Assembly (NCBI RefSeq): GCF_051622035.1
Contig: NC_135366.1
Span: forward strand, 6,665,001-6,729,000
DNA length: 64,000 bases
DNA from: Arctopsyche grandis
Taxonomy: Eukaryota > Arthropoda > Insecta > Trichoptera > Hydropsychidae
Direction: 5' to 3'
Shown here: piece by piece, positions 23,286-33,600 of the stretch
How the letters are laid out: every line of letters begins with the position of its first letter
Position numbering within the stretch: position 1 is the stretch's first letter
Notes under the pieces: generated by a model
The model's database searches: none
Told to the model about the DNA's origin: nothing
Seen by the model: only the letters and a program-made list of their open reading frames with translations
Made by a program: the position numbers and the translations under genes

Positions 23286-25463
23286 GTTACAATTAATACA
23301 TATGGCAGGATTTCTCATTTTGCGCCATTTGGAGCACTGGTGCTCCGTAACAAAAAATTTACCACTGATTTCAAAACAGTTTAAACTTATCTATCTATAG
23401 AAACGTAGATTTTTCTGATTCATTTAGTTTTACAGTTCCAAAGTACCGTAAAGGTTGAGAAATACTGTTATACGAAAGCCAATAAACTAGAGTGAATACG
23501 GTTTAAGTGAAATCACAGTCATTATACATATTTCTAACCATTTTTTGAAAATAATGAATATTTATAGTTCCCAGCAAATAAAATCACGACATTTAAATAA
23601 CTTCTAGATAATGCTTCAAACTGATGAAAGTGATTAATCAATAGGAAGTTTATAAACTGCTAGTGGGTTTTAATAGTTGATTGAACTGTGACTCTGATAA
23701 CTTAGAAATAACTTAAGTAATTTTTTTTAATGTTCACTGTGGTTTTTATTTTATATCAAATTTCACAATTTATCACTTTCATACAGCACTGAATTTTCAT
23801 TGTTTTAGTTGTTTGGATCATTTTGCACATATTAAATTTAAATTTTGACTTCATTAAAAACTATGATTACAATTAAACTGAAAGAGATTTCAATCAATAT
23901 AAAAACTAATAATTACGATTCGTACATAAAATATTTAGAATTTAGGCTTGACTGATACACTTTTGCAATGTTATTTGTTTGTGAAAGAATTTTAATATAC
24001 ATATATACTCATATAATATTTTTAATAATCGAACTACGTTTTGGAAAAAAATAGTTAGAATAAAATCTTAAATAATACGTTAGAATTGAAATGCATTAAA
24101 ATATCGAAAATCATAGAAGTATTCAAAAAATGAGTATTAAATACAAATTATGAATTAATTCGATTTTTATTTCAGTATTATGCATACGTATATACATAAT
24201 ATTACTTCTTCATCACTGTGTTTGATTTTATTTGCTGAATTTTTATCTATTTATTGGTGTTAAAGCTTTAACTTTTTATTGTGTATTTTTGTATGTATTC
24301 AATTTGAAAATTTTTGTAATAAAATAATCATTGAAATATTTATATATTTATAAAAAAAGTTGCATCAGTTAAATTTTTTTGTTGAGTCGACGTTGACGCT
24401 ATTTGGCATCGGCGAAAACTTGTTACAAAATATGCTATAGCAATATATAAAATATAATACATACATACATATATCACTGTTTTTGCATTGTAAGTGTTTG
24501 GTTGTTGCGAATTTGAAAACATTGTGATTAAAAATCTCTTGAAACGATCACTATGGGCTATCTGAAATCACGGTTGTTAATGTTGTAAATTAGTTTAAGT
24601 CATTTGAATGTGTGCTAATATCATGCTTTTACGTAGTCAAGCTAGAGTCCAATGAATCATTACGCACATTCCATTTAATTAAAATTGATAATTTTATTTT
24701 TACAAAATTATTTAAAGGAATTATTACGTTTCCTAAATAATATAATCACGGTTTTAGCATTTATGAATGAAAAGTATAATATATCGTACGAAGCTTGAAT
24801 GAATAAATATACACTGTTATAAATAATATATTTAAATTATAATAAAGAAGGTGTGTACATGCATGTGTTATATTTGATAATGTCAGCGACCATTTAATAA
24901 TACGTATTTCCACAGCGTCATATTTTGCAACAGTACAATTTTTATTGTTTTTGCTGCTAAATAATAAGTCACCATTTTTACATGAGTATAATTTGTAAAA
25001 TCTTTCATGATAATGTCATAACAATTAATAAAAACTATCACACTATTGATAATTGTATTATTTACGTTTTTTCTGCGTGAAAATAAATGGAATTATGTAT
25101 AATAAAAAAGTCAAACCCCATTTATGTGGTAGCTAACATTGAATATTTTTAATTTTATTGATCTCAGCGTGAACATTGTGAACATTCTTTATTAAAATAA
25201 ATCTGTGAGTTATTAAAAAGCAATTATGTATGCAGATACAATATGTATTTCCATAAAGCAAATTATCATTAAAATAAAAGCAATTGTTTGATTTTATGTA
25301 TATTTAGGTATTTTACTCTCTTTAAATTTATGTTTTGAATTAAATATGTAGACAAGATTATAAGTGGGGCGAAGATTTAATTGTATACAAAAAGTGGATG
25401 GGTGTTAGAATATTCTAAATTAATTTTATTCTTTATTTTTTCGTTTCCTCTATTATTTTACTC
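23286..25463 (+). other. 3' region of the transporter gene and AT-rich intergenic DNA
   Basis: Very AT-rich with several AATAAA motifs (near 23480, 23577, 24318 and 24790), any of which could end the transporter mRNA. I recognise no gene or bounded repeat here. Confidence 0.4.
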
Positions 25464-25548
25464 TATAAACATCAAATACGACTGATGCTAAAATTATTTA
25501 CGATTTTCTGTGGACAATCGTCACTTGACAACAATATGATGCCTACGG

Positions 25549-25722
25549 GCCGGGCCGCACCGTGCGATTTGCGAGCGACTTGGTTGAGGGCGACCAGACC
25601 AACGCATGCAGGTAGATGGGGCATGCTACACCCGTCAACTTGTTTGTCGCACAAATTTCCCTACATTTTTTCGTGTCGCGCAACTAGTCGGCCGACAAAG
25701 TTGCACGGTGCGGCCCGGCCCT
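25549..25722. mobile_element. small MITE with GC-rich ends GGGCCGGGCCGCACCGTGC
   Basis: The terminal 19 bp, GGGCCGGGCCGCACCGTGC, is matched perfectly by its reverse complement at the right end, near 25703-25722. Flanking sequence reads CCTA on the left and TAAAG on the right. The homologous empty site near 20590-20600 has CCTAAAGCC, consistent with insertion at TA. The element is about 174 bp with no coding capacity. A second MITE follows it directly. Confidence 0.8.
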
Positions 25723-25725
25723 AAA

Positions 25726-26067
25726 GGTCTGACCGCACTATACGACAACTGAACGATCCGACACTTCACAACAGTGTGCGACAATATTAGGTAAACCGCA
25801 CTTGAACGACAGCAATGCGACACTCTGCAGTAAATTATGTCGATCCTTCGTTCGGTACCTCGGAGCAAAATGGACGAAACGGACGCTAGTATAGTATCTT
25901 TGCATATCAAAGATACTATAATAGCGTTCGTTTCCTCCATTTTGATCCGAGGTATCGAACGAATGATTGACATAATCTGTCGTTTAAGTGCGATTTACCT
26001 AATATTGTCTCACACTGTTGTGAAGTGTCGGTTCGTTCGATTGTCACATAGTGCGGCCAGACCTTAA
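25726..26067. mobile_element. nearly perfect palindromic MITE, ends AGGTCTGACCGCACTATACG
   Basis: The left arm begins AGGTCTGACCGCACTATACG, and the right arm ends with the complement of AGGTCTGGCCGCACTATGTG. Arm pairing runs through CGACACTTCACAACAGTGTG and a TCGTTCGGTACCTCGG block to a centre at about 25917 (CTTTGCATATCAAAGATACT). TAA on both sides suggests a 3-bp duplication, as in PIF/Harbinger elements. Whole length about 342 bp. Confidence 0.82.
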
Positions 26068-26282
26068 AGCCACTTCTACAAAGCCACACAGGCACGCACG
26101 CACGCACATCGAAATTGAATGACAAAAGTGTGTGTTTGTGGGGGGACGTAATTGTTGCAAGTTTATACAGGCATACAAACTATATAATTGCCAGGCGCGC
26201 GTCTATGCACAGACTAGTCCGGTGCAACAAACACGTTTTATGACACGACTGCCCACGAGCATGCAAAAAACAGCGGTCTTCG

Positions 26283-26635
26283 TCACGGGCCCGAATGTGA
26301 AACGCCGGAAAACGTAAATATCGGAAGGCAAAGATTGAAAATCAAAAGATCTTAAGTCGAAAGATCAAAAAAAAAGGGTGCATGGTAAACGGTACATACT
26401 CACTTAATTTGTGCGAGCAGGATACAACAGGAACAAGAGGAACAGGTTTTTCCTCCCGTATTAATGTGCGCACGCAGAATACGTGCGCACATTAATACGG
26501 GTGGTATGTGAGTACGTACATTTTACTATGCACCCTTTTTTTTTTTGATGATATTTCGACTTAATATTTTTCGATTTTCGATCTTTGCCTTCCGATATTT
26601 GCGTTTTTGGGCGTTTCACATTTGGGCCCGTGAGG
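26283..26635. repeat. hairpin MITE, family of 1803-3055 (isolated copy)
   Basis: The left arm reads TCACGGGCCCGAATGTGAAA and the right arm ends GCGTTTCACATTTGGGCCCG. Arms continue inward through AAAGATCTTAAGTCGAAAGA-like sequence, GGTAAACGGTACATACTCAC and the AGGAACAGG block, with a GTGCGCAC-containing centre. It is the same family as the cluster at 1803-3055, but a single, partly deleted copy. Confidence 0.8.
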
Positions 26636-26680
26636 TAGACCCAAGAAACAGTCGTGTCCCACGGGTTCGATGATTACTAG

Positions 26681-27063
26681 TGTTACGTACGCCGTGGATT
26701 GAGCGAATTGTACTTAGACCAACGGATATCTGTTATCGGTTAACTAAATGCATGCACTTACTTCCAAAGATTATATCTGGACTCTAAGTGCATTTAGGCT
26801 AAACAATGACCGTTATTAGTTAGTTCTCAGAATCGGTACGGGAAGACCCAATGTCTTGGAAATACATATCCGAATACGTGACTATACAACAGGTAAACAG
26901 ATTAGGCGTCCTGAGAGATCTACCCTTTATAAGGCGGTACGTAGGCGATATAATTCATTCTGGACTTAGCAGTGACACTGCGTGTATCTCCTTAATCATC
27001 AATAAATGCTGTGAAACGACTGTTGGCCTTTTACTTGGATCCTCCACCCACCCTTACGCAACA
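26681..27063 (+). mobile_element. solo LTR, same family as 20700-21082, with CTAG target duplication
   Basis: It starts TGTTACGTACGCCGTGG and ends CCCTTACGCAACA, exactly 383 bp, flanked by CTAG at 26677-26680 and 27064-27067. Orientation is opposite to the copy at 20700-21082. Perfect 4-bp duplications at both copies show two independent insertions, not one element with two LTRs. Confidence 0.88.
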
Positions 27064-27075
27064 CTAGTCAAATGT

Positions 27076-27238
27076 GAACCGGTCACACATGATCACCCGT
27101 CACACTAAAACTGGTCACGAGAAAACGGGTCACACCCGAAAATTGGTCACGAAAACACTGGTCACACTCAAAAATTAAAAATTGATCGAATTTTTGTGTG
27201 TGACCAGTTTTAGGGTGACGGGTGATCACATGTGACCG
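27076..27238. repeat. inverted repeat built from GGTCAC motifs
   Basis: The left side GGTCACACATGATCACCCGT and the right side ACGGGTGATCACATGTGACC are reverse complements. Inside are further degenerate GGTCAC units at about 10-25 bp spacing. It directly adjoins the solo LTR. It looks like a small MITE or composite hairpin repeat; the class is unknown. Confidence 0.6.
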
Positions 27239-27370
27239 ATCTAGAGCAACTAGTTGTCCTGGGACTGGTTTACATATGACTAGTAGTCCGTTTACCGTTC
27301 CACGAGCATACAAAAAAAAATGACTGCAATTGCAGTCGTGTCCACTAAAGTATTAATATAACATTTCTCT

Positions 27371-27409
27371 GCCCCCCCCCCCCTGGGAAAAGCTGAAATG
27401 ACGCCCTTG
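27371..27409 (-). repeat. truncated end of the hAT MITE seen at 41574
   Basis: The complement of this stretch reads AGGGCGTCATTTCAGCTTTT followed by CCCAGG and a run of G. This matches the first ~38 bp of the 41574 element nearly base for base. Only one end is present, so it is a fragment. It sits about 290 bp before the phosphatase start codon. Confidence 0.6.
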
Positions 27410-27469
27410 CTTTGCACCAGGGCTCGCACTGTTGACGCTACACTACCGTACGCAGGTAATTAAACGACG

Positions 27470-27697
27470 AACGATTGTGTAGCGCGTTCGCGAACACAGT
27501 GTGCGCGGGCGTCAAGCGGCAACATTGCGTCGGCTTTGGGCGGACGAGTGGCAACATTAGAGAGTGGAGTGGTGTTGGTGAAAGTGGTGCAGTTGGCAGC
27601 GGGCGATCGCGGTGACAGCGGGGACTCGTAAGGGGTAAGGGGCAAGGGGCAAGGGCCTCGGAAGAGAGGGGCGTCGGCTCCGCGTCGAAGAGTGAAG
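27470..27697 (+). promoter_or_regulatory. GC-rich promoter / 5' UTR region of the PPM1D-like gene
   Basis: GC content rises sharply from about 27470 and stays high through the first coding exon, ending at its donor. This is the pattern of a CpG-containing promoter with the start of a housekeeping gene. GTGGCAACATT occurs near 27548. The transcription start cannot be placed. Confidence 0.5.
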
Positions 27698-30600
27698 ATG
27701 CCGGCGTCGATAGGCGTGAACATGCGCGTGACGGGTCACTACAGCCAGGGCGGCCGCCTCTACATGGAGGACAAGTTCTCGGTGGCGTACCAGCAGACGG
27801 AGGACGAGCGCGACCTCGAGTACGCCTACTTCGGCATCTTCGACGGCCACGGCGGCAGCGAGGCGGCCGCCTACGCCAAGGACCACCTCATGGAGGCCAT
27901 CGTTCGTCAGAAGCACTTCTGGTCCGACGACGACGACGACGTGCTGCGCGCCATCCGCAACGGCTACATGATGACGCACATGAACATGTGGAAGGAGCTG
28001 GGTCAGTATTCCTTTTTTCTTATATGTGATATGTACCTTGCCAATTTCAATCTGTATTGTATCACCTGTATGTGTTGCCTTTCGTCCTAGTACATATGCA
28101 TGGGTATCAAAATTCTTGCTCCGTTGACAATTCATTTTGAATGTATTTATATATATATGTATATGTATATTTCATCACTTCTTTGTTTGATTGTACTCTT
28201 CATATGTAAACAGTTTGGGTTCGTTATTATTTTATAAAGGATCATAATCTCTTTAACCCTCTGCCCGCGGCGATAAATATAGCGAACAAACACCCTGTAC
28301 GCGGCCACCTTTTTCGCGAATTTGGCAATCGAGTTTTCGACCTTAAGATGGCTGTACACCCGAAACCTTAATTTTGTTACCGTTCCTTTCTTCGATATGT
28401 ATATATTGAGTGAATGCGACAATATATATCAATATATATATTGAGTGAGGATGCGGTGCAACCGCTCTAAAATCGCCCAAACAGATTAACGGACGGCTGC
28501 TTTGAATGCAATTCTCGTCTTCTCGAATGATAGATTGCACATCAGATGACGGGTAACCTTTCGATGTGCACAGATGCAATTATTAAAATGGTGATTATTA
28601 AAATTGAGTTGGATCTTTCAGGCGAGTTTATAAGTAAGGCAAGATTCGATAGGTTCCGAATCTTGCCTTATTAAACTCGCCAGAAAGATCCAACTCAATT
28701 TTAATAATTGCATCTGTGCACATCGAAAGGTTACTCGTCATCTGATGTGCAATCTTTGAATGTATTTATATATATATGTATATTTCATCACTTCTTTGTT
28801 TGATTGTACTCTTCATATGTAAACAGTTTGGGTTCGTTATTATTTTGTAATGGATCATAATCTCTTTAACCCTTTGCCCGCGGCGATAAATATAGCGAAC
28901 AAACCCTGTACGCGGCCACCTTTTTCGCGAATTTGGCAATCGAGTTTTCGACCTTAAGAGGGCTGTACACCCGAAACCTTAATTTTGTTACCGTTCCTTT
29001 CTTCGATATGTATATATTGAGTGAATGCGACAATATATATCAATATATATATTGAGTGAGGATGCGGTGCAACCGCTCTAAAATCGCCCAAACAGATTAA
29101 CGGACGGCTGCTTTGAATGCAATTCTCGTCTTCTCGAATGATAGATTGCACATCAGATGACGGGTAACCTTTCGATGTGCACAGATGCAATTATTAAAAT
29201 GGTGATTATTAAAATTGAGTTGAATCTTTCAGGCGAGCTTATAAGGCAAGATTCGATAGGTTCCGAATCTTGCCTTATTAAACTCGCCAGAAAGATCCAA
29301 CTCAATTTTAATAATTGCATCTGAGCACATTGAAAGGTTACTCGTCATCTGATGTGCAATCTTTGAATGTATTTATATATATATATATATGTATATTTCA
29401 TCACTTCTTTGTTTGGTTGTACTCTTCATATGTTAACAGTTTGGGTTCGTTATTATTTTGTAATGGATCATAATCTCTTTAACCCTTTGCCCGCGGCGAT
29501 AAATATAGCGAACAAGCCCTGTACGCGGCCACCTTTTTCGTGAATTTGGCAATCGAGTTTTCGACCTTAAGAGGGCTGTACACCCGAAACCTTAATTTTG
29601 TTACCGTTCCTTTCTTCGATATGTATATATTGAGTGAATGCGACAATATATATCAATATATATATTGAGTGAGGATGCGGTGCAACCGCTCTAAAATCGC
29701 CCAAACAGATTAACGGACGGCTGCTTTGAATGCAATTCTCGTCTTCTCGAATGATAGATTGCACATCAGATGACGGGTAAACTTTCTATGTGCACAGATG
29801 CAATTATTAAAATGGTGATTATTAAAATTGAGTTGGATCTTTCAGGCGAGTTTATAAGTAAGGCAAGATTCGATAGGTTCCGAATCTTGCCTTATTAAAC
29901 TCGCCAGAAAGATCCAACTCAATTTTAATAATTGCATCTGAGCACATTGAAAGGTTACTCGTCATCTGATGTGCAATCTTTGAATGTATTTATATATATA
30001 TGTATATTTCATCACTTCTTTGTTTGGTTGTACTCTTCATATGTAAACAGTTTGGGTTCGTTATTATTTTGTAATGGATCATAATCTCTTTAACCCTTTG
30101 CCCGCGGCGATAAATATAGCGAACAAACCCTGTACGCGGCCACCTTTTTCGCGAATTTGGCAATCGAGTTTTCGACCTTAAGAGGGCTGTACACCCGAAA
30201 CCTTAATTTTGTTACCGTTCCTTTCTTCGATATGTATATATTGAGTGAATGCGACAATATATATCAATATATATATATTGAGTGAGGATGCGGTGCAACC
30301 GCTCTAAAATCGCCCAAACAGATTAACGGACGGCTGCTTTGAATGCAATTCTCGTCTTCTCGAATGATAGATTGCACATCAGATGACGGGTAACCTTTCG
30401 ATGTGCACAGATGCAATTATTAAAATGGTCATTATTAAAATTGAGTTGGATCTTTCAGGCGAGTTTATAAGTAAGGCAAGATTCGATAGGTTCCGAATCT
30501 TGCCTTATTAAACTCGCCAGAAAGAACCAACTCAATTTTAATAATTGCATCTGAGCACATTGAAAGGTTACTCGTCATCTGATGTGCAATCTTTGAATGT

Positions 30601-33600
30601 ATTTATATATATATGTATATTTCATCACTTCTTTGTTTGGTTGTACTCTTCATATGTAAACAGTTTGGGTTCGTTATTATTTTGTAATGGATCATAATCT
30701 CTTTAACCCTTTGCCCGCGGCGATAAATATAGCGAACAAACCCTGTACGCGGCCACCTTTTTCGCGAATTTGGCAATCGAGTTTTCGACCTTAAGAGGGC
30801 TGTACACCCGAAACCTTAATTTTGTTACCGTTCCTTTCTTCGATATGTATATATTGAGTGAATGCGACAATATATATCAATATATTTATATATTGAGTGA
30901 ATGAGACAGTTGCGCTTCGACCAGATAAAACGTATTTTAAATTGACAAAATCGAGGTTTCGTATTGTCCTATTTTCTCCTCCGAAACTGGACCAATTTTT
31001 AAAAAAGTTTCATCATCGGTGTGAGAAAGATATTTTCTGTGCAACTATGCGCTTATTTTTTTTTTAAATCGACCGTTAAATAAGCACGCTGGACTCTTTT
31101 CGTAGCATATTAAAAAAAATAATTTCTCTAGTGCCATAATTGAGGAAGGGAGAAGTCTAATACGTTTGTATGGACAAGGCGCTGGTGTCCAGCCCTCTTA
31201 AATACAGATTTTAATATTTACTCAAGTAACCAGATATGTTAATTAACACATAAAGTATTATTTTAAACAATAAAATACATAATATATCTCGTAGTTTTGG
31301 ATTAATTGTCAAATAATCATTCTTCATAATTGTATGAAGACGTGACGTCACATAAACGAGGTTTCAGTATGGTTCCACAAAAAATTAATTTTTGACTGGT
31401 ATATATTCATTTTAAGCAAATTGAATAGATGGCATTCAACTCTCAGTAATGTATTCAACCAATTTTGAACCTTAAAACAGTTGAAATAGGCGCATATAAG
31501 CCTCAAAATCCCGTGCAAAGTTCAGAAATTCTATGGAAGACAGCCGCGCTACAGACTTGTCGCCCAAAGCTTCCATAGAAGACGGCCGGTTAATGAGCTC
31601 AACGTTTTATACTCTTACTGTATACATATGATGAGTAGTCCTCTATTTTTGTATGAATAGTGAAAGCGGTTATTAAAATTGTGGTGCAATTCTCATTGTT
31701 TACATAAAAATTTAAAATGTATGACGTTCAAATTTAGTTAACCGTATTGAACATATATTATTTTCATACGAGCCGTTGTGTTTGAAAGTAGCATATGTAC
31801 GTCTGCTTTTCTTCATTTCGAGAAATATTTCGCAAAATATTATATATAATGTTTTGCGTTTAATAATGTTTAAAAATACTGGTGGAAATGATTTAGCAAG
31901 AAATGTAGCTATGTTTAGATCTCCATTCAAAAGAATTGAACGTTGTATGAGTCTGATTTGGATATTTGTGACTCCGAGTCGATAGTTTCCCCAATAGAAA
32001 TCATATTCTTATAGAATTTTTTACTTTTTATCTGTATAAGGATTATTATTATTTTATTTTTATATATGTATATGTCTACATATTTTTTATTAATTAATCC
32101 TTAACGTTTTTAGTAGAAGTAATTATATAGCAGCAATATCTATACTCATAAATAGATCAAAATGTTAAAAAAAAAATTGAACCGCAAATGGTACCTAATT
32201 ACCGTCATCTATGCAATGTCTCTGGACTAGTTAAGGCTAATGGATTTGTTGGTAAAGTGAGCTAAACAAGCTGTTACCGTTGTCAGTGCCGTCAATTGTT
32301 ACGATGATATAAAAAGTGAGCGAACATTCATTTCAATGGTGCCTGTATAAAACACGACATACTGATTGTATAAGGTAAATATTGCTCACAACATCCGTGC
32401 CTTTGTGAAGGTTAGTCATAAATAATAACGTCGGCCGTAGCAGTGATGATTGCGATGATTTTTTGTTTTGTGTTTGCTCAAAAGTATCATATTTTTCACA
32501 ATTTAAATTTAAATTCGTATTCCTACTATTCACCCGTGAAGTATATTGTAAATGCAATCGGAGAATTCTGAGCTTTTCTATTTTATAGTATAGTATTTGG
32601 TGTGTTATGGAAAAAATATTTGCTGAACAAACTAGCCCGTTGCCTCTTATAATTTAAATGAAGAATGATTCTAAAGAGAGTTTATGATACATTTAAAACA
32701 AAATGCGATAAAACGTTTACAGATAACCATACAAAGATAAGTAAAATATAAACAATGGAAAACTTGTGTACGTCTCATGGACAAATTGTTGCTTCAGTTG
32801 TGTAGAGTGCATATTTATGTACAATCTTATTCATATAGACTGCACTCGGAAATATAGTAGTTTCTAAGAGTATTTGTGAGTTTTCTATGCAATATTATCC
32901 CGCTTTATTGCCGAGATACGTTCGTTGCTTGTTATAACTGTTGGTTTTGATTCCTCGTCAATTGTTAGGCCAGTTGTGATGGACTTCGAACACATTGATT
33001 TTTTCTTTGTCCTGAAAATCAAGTTGAATTGATTGGATTACATTTTTTTTTGCCAAATTTTCGGAATATATTCGGTATCATTTTATGTATTCTGGTTTAT
33101 GAGATTTATCTGAAAAATTGTGGTCCAGACTTACAAATGGCTGTTATTTATTTATTATTTTTTTTTATTTCATACCAGGAAGGCATTACAGGTAAACCCC
33201 AATGCGCCTTCCTGGCCAAATTACAAACAATACAGCATTTTTTATTATATAAGTCGCTAAATTACGAGACACTGACTTAAACTCGACAATTAACGAGACA
33301 TCTATGAATTGTACATACATTTTTATTTTAATATTTACATTAATCATACTCAAATAGTGGTGACATAGTGGGTAGGAAGGATTTTTAGCCAATTTTTAAT
33401 CGGGAATCGTTTCAACAATGAAATCAGAGAAAATTGGCAAACTCTGATAGGAAACGATCAACCAGGAGTCACAAATCCTGGTCTGACCAGCAGCATTACA
33501 GATATACTCAGAAAAATTCTTTTCAATCGAGGTCAGCTCAAGGGATCGAACTCGGCGCCTCTCAGTGTTAAGCAGAAGCTTAACGACCGAGCCACGCTGC

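Noticed and set aside
25837-26067. Open frame of 76 codons with a similar minus-strand frame (25635-25973)
   Set aside because: Both are mirror products of the palindromic MITE 25726-26067.
27692-27697. Upstream GTG as start of the PPM1D-like protein
   Set aside because: Eukaryotic translation normally starts at ATG; ATG at 27698 is two codons further and in frame.
27557-28135. Minus-strand 192-codon open frame opposite the PPM1D-like first exon
   Set aside because: Shadow of the GC-rich first exon; the plus strand carries the conserved PP2C motifs.
28343-29764. Recurring 78-codon minus-strand open frames in the PPM1D-like intron
   Set aside because: They repeat with the 613-bp array and have no homology I recognise; recurrence is due to the tandem duplication, not selection for coding.
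28138-30900. CRISPR-like array
   Set aside because: Units are over 600 bp with no short direct repeats and variable spacers; the genome is eukaryotic.
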